64,000 nucleotides of DNA from Microcoleus sp. AS-A8 (GCA_039962225.1 JAMPKV010000008.1:124001-188000); one strand, 5' to 3'; shown: positions 9,149 through 18,435, counted from the stretch's first letter. Translations and numbers: made by a program. The notes: generated by a model from the letters alone, not told the origin.

Positions 9149-10048
9149 ATGGCTATATTTGAGCAGGCAGCTAATCACGGGTTGATGTCTCTGGTAACAT
9201 CATCAGCTCTGGTAAAAGTAGCGGCTTTTTTCATCGCTTGGGTCGCTTTGTGGCTGCCTTTGGCAATTCCTATCGCTACACTCCTAAAATGGCATCCTCT
9301 TAAGCCTTTGGCAGCAGAGCAAAAGCTGCCATTACTCGCTGCACTTTACCTAATTGCCCCCCCTCTTTTATGGGGGGCCTGTTGGGTAGAGGGGGTGTCT
9401 TTTTCTAATTATGGCTTGGACTGGAAATTAGCTGTTTTAAGTTCACTAGGGAAAGGATTAGGCTTAGCGATTCTAAGCTTAATCATTGTTTTTATGGGGC
9501 AGTGGTTACTCGGTTGGATCGAGTGGCATCACCAAAATTGGCAGCGCTTAGGAAAGGTTTTACTACCAATACTGTTTTTGGGATTGTGGATTGGGGTTAC
9601 AGAAGAGTTAGTCTTTCGTGGCTTGTTACTCAATGAACTACAACAGGATTACTCCATCTGGGTAGCCGCTGCAATTTCTAGCGTAATTTTTGCCTTATTA
9701 CACCTAATTTGGGAACAGCAAAATACATTGCCTCAACTACCGGGACTGTGGTTTATGGGAATGGTATTAGTACTAGCTCGTTCGGTAGATGGCGGTAGTT
9801 TAGGCTTAGCATGGGGGCTTCATGCTGGGTGGATTTGGGGCTTAACATGCCTGGATTCTGCTGAATTAATTTCTTACACAGGTAAAGGCCCAATCTGGAT
9901 GACCGGTTTGGGGGAAAACCCCTTAGCTGGGGTCGCTGGTTTTCTTTGTTTACTGGGAGTAGGTACCTTACTATTATTTCTCTTGCCTGACGCCTCATGG
10001 AATTTTAGATTTTGGATGAGAAATCTCAGCTTGTTAAGCCTAATGTGA
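9149..10048 (+). CDS. CPBP family intramembrane metalloprotease
   Basis: A 299-residue multi-pass membrane protein (counting from ATG 9149) with the CPBP/Abi (Rce1-like) glutamate protease signature. The motif TEELVFRG carries Glu152, Glu153 and Arg157. A second motif has His185 in FALLHLIWE, and a third carries His225 in WGLHAGWIWG. About seven hydrophobic segments are visible. The family cleaves near membrane surfaces, for example prenylated proteins or bacteriocin-related substrates; in cyanobacteria the substrate is unknown. A start at 9077 would add 24 residues without membrane character, so the internal ATG looks better. The next gene is another membrane protein about 60 bases downstream. 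Confidence 0.85.
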   Translation: MAIFEQAANHGLMSLVTSSALVKVAAFFIAWVALWLPLAIPIATLLKWHPLKPLAAEQKLPLLAALYLIAPPLLWGACWVEGVSFSNYGLDWKLAVLSSLGKGLGLAILSLIIVFMGQWLLGWIEWHHQNWQRLGKVLLPILFLGLWIGVTEELVFRGLLLNELQQDYSIWVAAAISSVIFALLHLIWEQQNTLPQLPGLWFMGMVLVLARSVDGGSLGLAWGLHAGWIWGLTCLDSAELISYTGKGPIWMTGLGENPLAGVAGFLCLLGVGTLLLFLLPDASWNFRFWMRNLSLLSLM

Positions 10049-10110
10049 CGGTTTTTCATGATACAACTATTTCGCCTATTATTCTTCGCTTTTTAGCGTC
10101 ATGACGACCC

Positions 10111-10641
10111 ATGACTGTCTCCCCGACTGAGCTGAACCTCTTATGGGAAAATCTCATATTCTTGGTACTTGTCACATCTTTTCTCTTATGGGTGGGTTGG
10201 GTGTGGCGGGAATCAAAGCCTTTCAGTCTTCCTCAACCCCTTCCAAGTTGGTTTAAGGCTTGGTTGTTAATTGTATTGACGGTAGGGGTGTTGCTTCCCC
10301 TGATTGCTTTGGCTTGGTGGGGCTTTGGGTTGGGGAAAACAGGGGTAATGGTTGTGTTCGCACCCTACTTTCTCATGCTAGGATTTCAGATTTTATCCGA
10401 AACTGTAACGATTAATCGCTTTCAATCTTGCGTGTGGGTGATGATTCCTTGTTTATACCTGCCTTACCGAATCTGGCAGTTACACAGTGGACTCACACTT
10501 TTAAGTAGTGAGAGCGAATTGATGTGGGTACGATATTTGTTGCGGTTAGAGATTGGGCTTTGGATTTTCAACTACGGCGTACACCTGTCACAGTTACCTC
10601 GGCTTTTGCGTTGGGATGTACAGGTGGGTGATAAGGAGTAG
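10111..10641 (+). CDS. Hypothetical multi-pass membrane protein
   Basis: I do not recognise a family. The 176-residue protein has about four hydrophobic segments (near residues 14-28, 50-69, 76-93 and 104-119) and an amphipathic C-terminus ending in charged residues. It follows the CPBP protease on the same strand after about 60 bases, so the two may be co-transcribed. The coding potential is good (no frame breaks, family-like hydrophobic pattern), but the function is unknown. Confidence 0.65.
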   Translation: MTVSPTELNLLWENLIFLVLVTSFLLWVGWVWRESKPFSLPQPLPSWFKAWLLIVLTVGVLLPLIALAWWGFGLGKTGVMVVFAPYFLMLGFQILSETVTINRFQSCVWVMIPCLYLPYRIWQLHSGLTLLSSESELMWVRYLLRLEIGLWIFNYGVHLSQLPRLLRWDVQVGDKE

Positions 10642-10739
10642 AGAAGTAAGCTGGAAACTGAGTAGGCGATCGCATTTCCTTGGTAGTCTGTGCAATAGCC
10701 AGCGCCCTCTCTAATACATCAGGATTGTATTTTAGTACT

Positions 10740-10880
10740 CATGTCACAATTGAGAAATTTCGCGAACAGTTGAGAGATTCTCCCGACGCTTTATCTGCGT
10801 TTGATGTCATTGAGGAGTGCGAGGGGGATTTATATAACGGTGTAAGCTGCCCAGTCGTAAAAAGTTATTGCCTCAACTAG
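10740..10880 (+). pseudogene. Probable remnant of a conserved hypothetical gene
   Basis: The reading frame contains TIEKFREQLRDSPDALSAFDVIEECEGDL, which reads like the N-terminus of a real soluble protein. It loses that character at about 10840 and stops within 15 codons, ending against the 3' end of the converging kinase gene. From memory a cyanobacterial hypothetical family begins similarly, but I cannot name it. I infer a truncated gene. A short intact protein cannot be excluded. Confidence 0.35.
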
Positions 10881-13021
10881 TTAACACTCCTGCCTTTATT
10901 CAAATTAGGTCGATACATCCGCCAAATCTTGATAGTGTTGTCACCACTCCCACTCACCAGAGTTTGTCCATCCGGCGTTATGGCGAGGGAGAAAACCCAG
11001 TCAAAATGCCCCGTGAGGGTAGTTTTCAACTCACCCGTTTGCAGATTCCAAATCTTGATAGTGTTGTCACGACTCCCACTCACCAGAGTTCGTCCATCCG
11101 GCGTTATGGCTAGGGAACTAACCACGTAGGAATACCCGGTGAGGGTAGTTTTCAACTCACCCGTTTGCAGATTCCAAATCTTGATAGTTGTGTCACCACT
11201 CCCACTTACCAGAGTTTGTCCATCTGGCGTTATGGCTAGGGATTCAACTCCGTTGGAATGCCCGGTGAGGGTAGTTTTCAACTCACCCGTTTGCAGATTC
11301 CAAATCTTGATAGTGTTGTCACCACTCCCACTCACCAGAGTCCGTCCATCCGGACTAATGGCTAGGGATTCAACTCCGTTGGAATGCCCGGTGAGGGTAG
11401 TTTTCAACTCACCCGTTTGCAGATTCCACATCTTGATAGTGCTGTCACGACTCCCACTCACCAGAGTCTGTCCATCCGGCGTTATGGCTAGGGATTCAAC
11501 CCCATAGGAATGCCCGGTGAGGGTAGTTTTCAACTCACCCGTTTGCAGATTCCACATCTTGATAGTTTTGTCCCGGCTCCCACTCACCAGAGTTTGTCCA
11601 TCCGGACTAATGGCTAGGCAATTAACGTCGCTGGAATGCCCGGTGAGGGTAGTTTTCAACTCACCCGTTTGCAGATTCCAAATGTTGATAATCTGGCCCC
11701 AACCCCCACTCACCAGAGTCTGTCCATCCGGCGTTATGGCTAGGGAACCAACCCAGTTGGGATGCCCAGCGAGGGTTTTGTCTAGCGCCAGGTTCTCATA
11801 AGCGAGAGCTTTGGTTGGGTTAGTAGTCGGCTGACTGGAGTCAGGGGAAACACCAATTTTACGAGGGTGAGATTGCCAATACCCATATCCTCCCAACCCC
11901 AACAACAGGATAACGCCACCTACTAGCAATGGTTTTTTGACGTTGGCTTGCTGTTTCGTTGAAGCTACAGGCGCTGGTGAGGGTTGACGAGGTGAAACCA
12001 CTGTGGGAGCTACGGCAGGCGGTGGTGGCGAGGGTTGACGAGGTGAAACCACTGTGGGAGCTACGGGAAGCGGTGGCTGAGGATTCAAGTCTTGTAAAAC
12101 TTCCTCGGCTGACGGATAACGCTGCTGGTAGTCTTCTTGCAGCAGCTTATCCAGAATACGCCCTAACTCTTGACTCACAGGTTGCCCCAAATGCTGCCGC
12201 CAGTTGTTAATCCAGCCGTATCCTTGTTTCTTCCAAAGTTCCCAAGGTTCAATGCCAGTCAGAAGATGAAAGCAAGTTGCACCCAGACTGTATAAGTCAC
12301 TCGCCGGATACGCCTCACGATCCTCCATCTGTTCCGGCGGCGCATACCCAAACGTGCCGATTTTTGTTCCGGGTTTAGCCGTAACGGTTGCACTCAACTG
12401 CTTAGACGCACCAAAATCAATTAACACCCACTGCCCTCCCCTTGCCCCCCCTTGGTAAAGGGAAGATTGAGAGGAATTTGCCCTGCTTTGTAAGGGGAGT
12501 TGGGGGGATCGACGAATAATATTGTCTGGCTTGATATCTCGGTGAATCACATTCTGCTGATGGACAGCTTTGAGGATGCCCAACACATCGAGTAACAATT
12601 CCCGAATCTTTTGTTCGCTGAATGCTCTCTGCTGTTGTAATTCATCCCGTAAATTTTGCCCCTCGATATACTCCTGCACCAGATACAAGCAATTATCTTG
12701 CTCAAAGTAAGCCAACAGTGTCGGAATCTGTGGATGTTGCCCCAGTTGTTGCAGTCGCCTTGCCTCTTGCTCAAATAGTTCCGTTGCCTTCTGGAGTACC
12801 CAACTGCCCTGGACATTTGGTGCAAATTGCTTGATGACACCTAGCTCATTAAACTTATCTACATCTTCAGCGAGATAGGTGGTACTAAATCCCCCGCTCC
12901 CCAGTCGCCGGAGCGGGCGATAGTGTCCTAGCAGCAGCAGTGGGGTTCCGCAGTTAGAGCAAAACTTTGTGCCATTAGGAGAGGGAGGATTTTGGCAAGC
13001 AGGATTGAGGCAGCAGATCAT
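10877..13021 (-). CDS. Zinc-ribbon Ser/Thr protein kinase with seven WD40 repeats
   Basis: A 714-residue regulatory kinase (from the Met at 13021). The order is: an N-terminal zinc ribbon (Cys3/4, Cys9, Cys21 and Cys24), a eukaryote-like kinase domain with LGSGGFSTTYLAED, catalytic HRDIKPDNII and a DFG loop (DFGASKQL), a Pro-rich linker with two near-identical APTVVSPRQPSP units, one membrane helix (LLVGGVILLLGLGGYGYW), then seven WD40 blades. The membrane helix would put the propeller on the far side of the membrane from the kinase, suggesting a receptor that senses an outside ligand. Blades 2-7 are almost identical at DNA level with a 126-base period, pointing to recent expansion or gene conversion. 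A start at 13039 adds only six residues. Confidence 0.9.
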   Translation of the reverse strand: MICCLNPACQNPPSPNGTKFCSNCGTPLLLLGHYRPLRRLGSGGFSTTYLAEDVDKFNELGVIKQFAPNVQGSWVLQKATELFEQEARRLQQLGQHPQIPTLLAYFEQDNCLYLVQEYIEGQNLRDELQQQRAFSEQKIRELLLDVLGILKAVHQQNVIHRDIKPDNIIRRSPQLPLQSRANSSQSSLYQGGARGGQWVLIDFGASKQLSATVTAKPGTKIGTFGYAPPEQMEDREAYPASDLYSLGATCFHLLTGIEPWELWKKQGYGWINNWRQHLGQPVSQELGRILDKLLQEDYQQRYPSAEEVLQDLNPQPPLPVAPTVVSPRQPSPPPPAVAPTVVSPRQPSPAPVASTKQQANVKKPLLVGGVILLLGLGGYGYWQSHPRKIGVSPDSSQPTTNPTKALAYENLALDKTLAGHPNWVGSLAITPDGQTLVSGGWGQIINIWNLQTGELKTTLTGHSSDVNCLAISPDGQTLVSGSRDKTIKMWNLQTGELKTTLTGHSYGVESLAITPDGQTLVSGSRDSTIKMWNLQTGELKTTLTGHSNGVESLAISPDGRTLVSGSGDNTIKIWNLQTGELKTTLTGHSNGVESLAITPDGQTLVSGSGDTTIKIWNLQTGELKTTLTGYSYVVSSLAITPDGRTLVSGSRDNTIKIWNLQTGELKTTLTGHFDWVFSLAITPDGQTLVSGSGDNTIKIWRMYRPNLNKGRSVN
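10929..11790. repeat. 126-base tandem repeats encoding WD40 blades
   Basis: Within the kinase gene, units of 126 bases (42 codons) repeat about seven times. Each contains the same block (on the plus strand, GTTTTCAACTCACCCGTTTG followed by CAGATTCCA). Differences are concentrated in the few codons that give variable residues of each blade, such as HSNGVES, HSYGVES and HFDWVFS. Such arrays change copy number easily. Confidence 0.85.
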
Positions 13022-13039
13022 AATCTGAGTGATGCACAA

Positions 13040-13346
13040 ATTGAGGGAAGACTTACTTATAAAGTTCCTGACAATCCAGACAAAGTAACAGTGACTTGGA
13101 GGAAGCGTTTTCGTTCATATTCCTTTATCCAGGTAAACGGTTTCACTCATTGGCGATCGCACTTCTAGCTCGATTATGACTCAACCCAAAAAATAGGCGA
13201 TCGCGAAATACCCGTATTATTGCTCAACCCCAAAAATGAGCGATCGCACTTCTATGCCAACTACCTAAAAACTCAACTACACTTTCCCCTCTGCCCACCT
13301 ATGACACCATAAAGAAAGTAATCGCTTGTGTGCGAGGCTGCATAGT
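13040..13346. other. Intergenic region with a regular HIP1 array
   Basis: About 300 gene-free bases between the kinase and the Uma2 gene, which diverge. Three HIP1 octamers start near 13153, 13197 and 13240, spaced 44 and 43 bases. Each of the first two intervals ends with a near-copy of CTCAACCC(C)AAAAA, so this is a degenerate tandem repeat with HIP1 in each unit. No gene is seen. Confidence 0.6.
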
Positions 13347-13925
13347 ATGCTCAACCCCACCATTGCCATTCCCCAAACCTTCAAAGTAACTCATGAGCAG
13401 TTCCAGCAAATTGCCGCCGTTAACCCTGACTTAAGGCTCGAAAGAACGGCTACAGGAGAATTAATCGTCATGCCCCCGACTGGAAGCGAAACAGGCAAAC
13501 ATAATCAAGACTTATCAGGACAACTCTGGCTATGGAACCGCCAAACTAAGCTAGGGGCAGTATTTGACTCTTCTACCGGATTTCATCTACCCAATGGTGC
13601 TGACCGCTCTCCGGATGCCTCCTGGGTTAAATTAGAACGATGGCAAGCTCTCACACCCAAAGAACGAGAAGGGTTTGCTCCCCTATGTCCAGATTTTGTT
13701 GTAGAACTTCGTTCCCAGTCTGACAACATGGAACCCTTGCGGGACAAAATGCGGGAATACATGGCAAATGGAGCCAGTTTAGGCTGGTTAATTGACAGAA
13801 AGAATCGGAAAGTTGAGATATATAGACTTGGTCTGGATGTGGAAATATTAGATAATCCCACCACCTTATCAGGGGAAGATGTGTTACCGGGATTTGTCTT
13901 AGATTTGACCGAAGTTTGGCAGTGA
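13347..13925 (+). CDS. Uma2 family (PD-(D/E)XK nuclease-like) protein
   Basis: A 192-residue protein (from ATG 13347) of the Uma2/DUF820 family, which is greatly expanded in cyanobacteria and has a restriction-endonuclease-like fold. The typical pattern is visible: ATGELIVMPPTGSETG near the N-terminus, GADRSPDASWV, PDFVVELRSQSD (the acidic E of the nuclease core) and a C-terminal KMREYMANGASLGWLIDRKNRKVEIYR. The family's physiological role is not established; many copies sit near mobile or regulatory genes. A start at 13326 would add seven residues. Confidence 0.88.
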   Translation: MLNPTIAIPQTFKVTHEQFQQIAAVNPDLRLERTATGELIVMPPTGSETGKHNQDLSGQLWLWNRQTKLGAVFDSSTGFHLPNGADRSPDASWVKLERWQALTPKEREGFAPLCPDFVVELRSQSDNMEPLRDKMREYMANGASLGWLIDRKNRKVEIYRLGLDVEILDNPTTLSGEDVLPGFVLDLTEVWQ

Positions 13926-14036
13926 TATCATTTCTGCTTAATAACGCATAATATAAAATCCATAGCTGCGCTTTAGCGCGAAAGCTCAACTACGAACCAA
14001 CAAAAACCAACAAAAATTTTATCACCGGACATGATA

Positions 14037-15299
14037 TCACTCTTCAAGTGGACGAGTTGCTGTCAGAATTGTCACCGGGTTAAGCGGATTAAAACGAGTC
14101 AACTCTCCCACCGGTACTGATCGCGATATCTGTACTTGTAATAATCGATACTGCCAGTGACGAGAGTTGAACCAGTCGAGAGCGGTGTTGAGATGTTCCA
14201 AGGTGGCTAAAGCGAGTACCACAATGCCGCCGGGAACCAACCGGACGTTACAGGTATCGAGAATGGCAGTTAAGTTGCCGCCACTACCGCCAATAAAAAC
14301 GCGCTGGGGTGCTGGAAGATGCTGAAAAATCCCCGGTGCATTGCCGTGAATTGAGGTAACATTTTTCACCTGGAGGCGTTGGCAGTTCTGTTCAATTAAA
14401 GTACTTCCGATCGCCGTTTTCTCAATCGCATATATCTGAGATGTCCCCGACAAGCGAGCCATCTCAATCGAAACCGAACCCGTACCTGCACCAATATCCC
14501 AGATGGTTAACCCTGGTTTTAGTGCCATTTCTCCCAAAATGAGCAGCCGTACTTCACGCTTCGTGATCAAACCGGGGCGATCGCTAAAACTCAGAAATAT
14601 CTCGTCCGGTAATCCCATCACCGGCAGGGAGTTTACATCGAGGAGTTGTTCCCCTGGCTCTGACTTACGCAGTAATACAACCACATTGAGCGGTGCGAAC
14701 GTCTTGTGTGATAAATCATCCACCGATAGACACTGAACCCGCTCATCACTACCTTCCAGGTTTTCACACACCCAGAACTCGTAGCGGTTGGATAAATCTA
14801 AAGCCACTAACAAACGCGCGATCGCATTAGGCGTATTTGTCCCATCAGTCAGTATGGCAATTTTGTCAACCCCCTGCTGTAGCGCCACCGTCAACGGCTC
14901 CATCGAACGTCCGTGAATACTAATGGCACGGGCATCCTGCCAAGGCACTTTAATTCGATTGAAGGCGAGTTGAACTGAACTGGTATGGGGATGAAACGTG
15001 AGTTGCTCTCGTGGCAGTTCTTCTAATAACAGTCGTCCTAAGCCAAAAAAAAGTGGATCTCCCGTCGCGAGGATGACAATACAACTGTTGGTGTCAGCTA
15101 CCGCTAGTTGGGCGCGTATCTCTCGAATCGTCTGGATAAAATCTCCCAGTACCAGGCGTGAAGCGGGGTGGCTGGGGAAATAGCTTAAAAGGCGATCGCT
15201 CCCCACTAATAAAGTTGCCTGTTCCACAACCTGCCGCACGGTATCCGTCAATCCCGCTGCCCCATCCAAACCAATACCAACAACGTGTACTTCTGTCAT
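14037..15299 (-). CDS. cobL: Precorrin-6Y C5,15-methyltransferase (decarboxylating)
   Basis: This is a bifunctional cobalamin-pathway enzyme. The N-terminal half (about 1-200) is a CbiE-like tetrapyrrole methylase beginning VHVVGIGLDGAAGL, with the ILATGDPLFFGLG loop typical of the fold. The C-terminal half (about 215-420) is CbiT-like, with the SAM-binding motif IWDIGAGTGSVSIEMARL. Together the halves methylate C5 and C15 of the corrin ring and remove the acetate side-chain carboxyl. The 420-residue length fits a CobL/CbiET fusion. cobH lies 55 bases upstream on the same strand, so the two are probably co-transcribed. Confidence 0.93.
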   Translation of the reverse strand: MTEVHVVGIGLDGAAGLTDTVRQVVEQATLLVGSDRLLSYFPSHPASRLVLGDFIQTIREIRAQLAVADTNSCIVILATGDPLFFGLGRLLLEELPREQLTFHPHTSSVQLAFNRIKVPWQDARAISIHGRSMEPLTVALQQGVDKIAILTDGTNTPNAIARLLVALDLSNRYEFWVCENLEGSDERVQCLSVDDLSHKTFAPLNVVVLLRKSEPGEQLLDVNSLPVMGLPDEIFLSFSDRPGLITKREVRLLILGEMALKPGLTIWDIGAGTGSVSIEMARLSGTSQIYAIEKTAIGSTLIEQNCQRLQVKNVTSIHGNAPGIFQHLPAPQRVFIGGSGGNLTAILDTCNVRLVPGGIVVLALATLEHLNTALDWFNSRHWQYRLLQVQISRSVPVGELTRFNPLNPVTILTATRPLEE

Positions 15300-15354
15300 G
15301 TTGGATTTTGGCTTTCAGATTTTGGATTCCTATCCAGTCGCGATTTGTCGCACA

Positions 15355-15975
15355 TCACATCTCATCTTTCTGTTCCCAAGCCAAAACCATTAAAGCATTA
15401 AGGATGGCAGCCGCAACGGGTGAACCGCCTTTACGTCCCTCAACACGAATCTGAGGCACTGATGTTTGTGCTAAAGCTTCCTTGGATTCGATAACCGAGA
15501 TGAAGCCAACGGGTACACCAATTACTAAAGCCGGTTGAATCGGTGAACTGGGAAGCTGAGCACACAAGGCGAGGAGGGCAGTAGGGGCATTGCCAATCAC
15601 ATAAATCGCGCCTGGATATTGCTCAAAGCATTGGATTAATCCGGTTTCTGTGCGAGTCTTTCCCGGTAGTGCTTCTGATACCTGTTCCACGGCGGCAATC
15701 AGGGGGTTGCCAAAGGTTTTCGCTATCATTCCGGCGACGCCCTGTTTCACCATGCCGACATCGGTGATAATCGGTGTTTGCTGTGGGATAGCCTGGATGG
15801 CAGATGCGATCGCACCCTCACTAAATTGAATCAATTGGGCAAATTCAAAATCAGCCGTACTGTGAATAATTCGCCTGACAATGGCATACTCAGCAGGGTT
15901 AAAGTTGTGTTTGCCAATTTCTCGGTCAATGACGGCAAAACTTTGCTCCATTATCGGATGGATGGGCAAGTTCAT
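15355..15975 (-). CDS. cobH: Precorrin-8X methylmutase
   Basis: A 206-residue enzyme that moves a methyl group from C11 to C12 of precorrin-8X to form hydrogenobyrinate (or the cobalt-containing CbiC equivalent). The signatures are visible: the catalytic-His region (RRIIHSTADFEFAQL), ITDVGMVKQGV, GNAPTALLAL, and the conserved PVGFISVIESKEAL near the C-terminus followed by a glycine-rich VEGRKGGSPVAAAILNAL. Length and motifs are complete. It is upstream of cobL on the same strand. Confidence 0.93.
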   Translation of the reverse strand: MNLPIHPIMEQSFAVIDREIGKHNFNPAEYAIVRRIIHSTADFEFAQLIQFSEGAIASAIQAIPQQTPIITDVGMVKQGVAGMIAKTFGNPLIAAVEQVSEALPGKTRTETGLIQCFEQYPGAIYVIGNAPTALLALCAQLPSSPIQPALVIGVPVGFISVIESKEALAQTSVPQIRVEGRKGGSPVAAAILNALMVLAWEQKDEM

Positions 15976-16421
15976 AAATAACTATCCTTAGGGTGTTGCA
16001 GATAGTCATTAACAATCGCCATAGCCATCATTGAGTAATCATATGTCGTCTTTTTTGTCACGAAATTGTTGCTTTTTGCTGAGTTGCAAAGACTTAGTTC
16101 TTGGGCTGCCCGTACATCAAAAGCAGCCCAAAAACTTTTAGCGAAGGTGTAGTAACTGTCGTTCAACAGTCCTCTGTTTGTATTGGTTCCTGGCTCCAAC
16201 CCAACGGCAATAGAGCGGCTTAAGAGCTACGGTTTCGTGAAAAACCGATCCTTGAGTGATATGCGTCGTGGTGGGAGCACAGTAGCCAATCAGCGCATCA
16301 CGCTCTATGGCATGGCGAATTTTACACTCGGATGAAACAATAAGTCATTGAAAAATTGCAACTTTGAAAGATACATCTCATCGATTGTGAATAAATCCCT
16401 AATATCTGACGGCTGGCAACT
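15976..16421. other. Gene-poor region upstream of cobH
   Basis: About 445 bases on the upstream side of cobH (minus strand) reach to the end of the DUF1868-like gene. A 75-codon reading frame spans 15972-16199 on the minus strand, but its composition is not convincing. I looked for a cobalamin riboswitch upstream of cobH and did not find the conserved GCCACTG-type B12 box. Confidence 0.35.
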
Positions 16422-17210
16422 TTAGAACTCTAAAATCGGCCAGTCAGGTTTACGATAGTAGCGCACCATATCGTCAAATTTCCGCAATTCTACCCGCCGA
16501 GCACACAGGGGTGCTGATTGCTCTTCAAGCGCTTCCTGACTTAATTTTGATAGCTTATCAGCCAGGCGATCACGATCTAATTCTGGTGAGATTTCACCAA
16601 AATATCCCAGAGTAATGTGAGCAGTAAAGTGATATTGCTGCTCAATGCCTAAGGCAATGAGACCTGAATTTTGATAGATAGAACGGCGAAAATCCAACAT
16701 TCGTTTGTAAGAGTCTTCGTCCTGGGGTGCCAAACATACGGCGATAGCACGAGGGCGAACCATTATTCCTAAAAGCTGCCAACAAATCGGGGTACCGCTA
16801 CTGAGTAACTTCTGATACTGTTGAAAACTTTCCTCGATGCGAACCTGTAGTTGCTCCTCAAACTTGGGATTTTCACTCTCCCGATGGCGGAAGGCACTAT
16901 CCCAAATTAAATCCGCCAGAGTTAAATGAAAGCTCTCAGGAGGTACCAGTACGATTAAACCCGGGTCTAGTTCCTGCAACAGCTTTTTTTGCAGCACTTG
17001 TAAGGGAGTATAGAATGCAGAACTCTCCGACTCTTCCTCCCAGGGAGGAGTAACCACTGAGTACCCTGGAAAAGGTACCGCCTGTCTGCTGCCGTCTGGG
17101 AGAGGCTTAAACTTGGGTGACTCCTGAATATGTTGCAACTGGGACTTATACGTTACTGGCAGCGTCAGCCGTGCCACCCGATTTAAATATGTTTGAAAAG
17201 TCTCGTCCAA
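16422..17210 (-). CDS. DUF1868-like 2H phosphoesterase family protein
   Basis: A protein of about 262 residues if it starts at the TTG at 17210. An ATG at 17303 also exists but would overlap the divergent holA start by 60 bases and adds an unfamiliar leader. Two H-x-T motifs, FHLTLAD in the middle and AHITLGYF near the C-terminus, are the paired catalytic signatures of the 2H phosphoesterase (2'-5' RNA ligase-like) fold. The N-terminal region (DETFQTYLNRVARLTLP) and the VPPESFHLTL block resemble the DUF1868 group. It may hydrolyse a cyclic phosphate on RNA or a nucleotide, but no substrate can be named. Confidence 0.7.
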   Translation of the reverse strand: MDETFQTYLNRVARLTLPVTYKSQLQHIQESPKFKPLPDGSRQAVPFPGYSVVTPPWEEESESSAFYTPLQVLQKKLLQELDPGLIVLVPPESFHLTLADLIWDSAFRHRESENPKFEEQLQVRIEESFQQYQKLLSSGTPICWQLLGIMVRPRAIAVCLAPQDEDSYKRMLDFRRSIYQNSGLIALGIEQQYHFTAHITLGYFGEISPELDRDRLADKLSKLSQEALEEQSAPLCARRVELRKFDDMVRYYRKPDWPILEF

Positions 17211-17243
17211 TCTCGATCCCCTCGCTAACCTTGGGTGTTTACT

Positions 17244-18227
17244 ATGCCAATTTACCTCTACTGGGGAGAAGATGACTTTACCCTGACACAAGCTGTAAAC
17301 CAACTGCGTGAGTCAGTCCTCGACCCCAACTGGGCTAGTTTTAACTATGACAAAATTCCCCCCGATCAACCAGATGCTATTATCCAAGGGCTAAATCAAG
17401 CGATGACTCCGCCTTTTGGCATGGGTAAGCGTCTAGTCTGGTTAGTAGAGACAACCGTGTGCCAGCAATGTTCAGAAAATTTGCTGGCAGAACTAGAGCG
17501 TACTCTACCTTTGATTCCAGAAGAGTCTATTTTGTTACTGACAACGCACAATCGACCTGATGGGCGTCTTAAATCAACTAAACTGCTGCAAAAGTATAGC
17601 GTAATCCAGGAGTTTTCTCTCATCCCCCCTTGGAAAACAGAAGAACTGGTGCAGCGCGTACACTCCTGTTCTAAAGACGTTGGCGTTCAACTGACCCCCG
17701 ATGCTGCCACACTCTTAGCCGAGTCAGTGGGTAACGACACTCGACAGCTATTCAACGAACTGACAAAATTGCAACTTTATGTCGGCGATTTAGGCCAACC
17801 TTTAGATGAAAAAACCGTTGCTAGCTTAGTGACAGCCAATACACAAAACAGCTTGCAACTCGCCACAGCGCTGCTTCACGGAGATGGGGCTAAAGCGTTA
17901 GGATTGGTGACTGACTTGATCAATAGAAACGAACCCGCGTTGAAGATTGTCGCTACCTTAATCGGGCAGTTTCGGACTTGGCTATGGGTACGGTTGATGA
18001 TGAGTGAGGGGGAACGCGACCAAAAAGCGATCGCGACGGCGGCTGAGGTGGGGAACCCTAAACGCATTTATTTTCTCACAAAAGAAGTTCAGTCCCTTTC
18101 CCTAAATCAACTGACTTCAACGTTGCGGGTGCTACTGGAGTTAGAGTTCGAGCTTAAAAGAGGTGGCGAACCATTGGCAACCCTGCAAACGAAGGTAATA
18201 GAACTTTGCCTAGTTTGTCAAAATTAG
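17244..18227 (+). CDS. holA: DNA polymerase III delta subunit
   Basis: The delta subunit of the clamp loader opens the beta sliding clamp so it can be placed on DNA. The 327-residue protein starts MPIYLYWGEDDFTLTQAVNQLR, with the HolA N-terminal domain. It also has the conserved LLAESVGNDTRQLFNELTKL (about 162-182) and a C-terminal collar region (LLHGDGAKALGLVTDLINRNEPALKIVATLIGQFRTWLWVR). Length fits HolA. The ATG at 17244 puts the conserved N-terminus first; an upstream frame extension adds three residues. It is divergent from the 2H phosphoesterase gene, with only a short shared promoter space. Confidence 0.9.
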   Translation: MPIYLYWGEDDFTLTQAVNQLRESVLDPNWASFNYDKIPPDQPDAIIQGLNQAMTPPFGMGKRLVWLVETTVCQQCSENLLAELERTLPLIPEESILLLTTHNRPDGRLKSTKLLQKYSVIQEFSLIPPWKTEELVQRVHSCSKDVGVQLTPDAATLLAESVGNDTRQLFNELTKLQLYVGDLGQPLDEKTVASLVTANTQNSLQLATALLHGDGAKALGLVTDLINRNEPALKIVATLIGQFRTWLWVRLMMSEGERDQKAIATAAEVGNPKRIYFLTKEVQSLSLNQLTSTLRVLLELEFELKRGGEPLATLQTKVIELCLVCQN

Positions 18228-18435
18228 TAAAAAGGGATTGGACATGAAGTTATTTGGTAAAATTCATATTTTATTGGCATTTCACAGACCCATGCTTTCC
18301 CCATTATCACCACTCCCGACTCCATTTACTTAAATTTCATGGATTTTGAGGAACTTCTGCCCTATAAAATAGTTCAAAAAAAACTAGCCACCCGTGGTAT
18401 TCGTTCCTTCGTTTCTTTGGTCGCACGCGATCGTC

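Noticed and set aside
15972-16199. 75-codon frame on the minus strand overlapping the start of cobH by four bases
   Set aside because: The overlap looks like coupling, but the sequence has no hydrophobic or family-like pattern and reads like translated non-coding DNA. A conserved gene cannot be supported.
15976-16421. Possible cobalamin riboswitch upstream of cobH
   Set aside because: I looked for the B12-box-like GCCACTG and the AGGGAA element on the minus strand and did not find them in a fitting order.
17211-17303. ATG start of the 2H phosphoesterase-like gene at 17303
   Set aside because: It would overlap the beginning of the divergent holA by 60 bases and adds unfamiliar residues. The TTG at 17210 leaves a small promoter gap.
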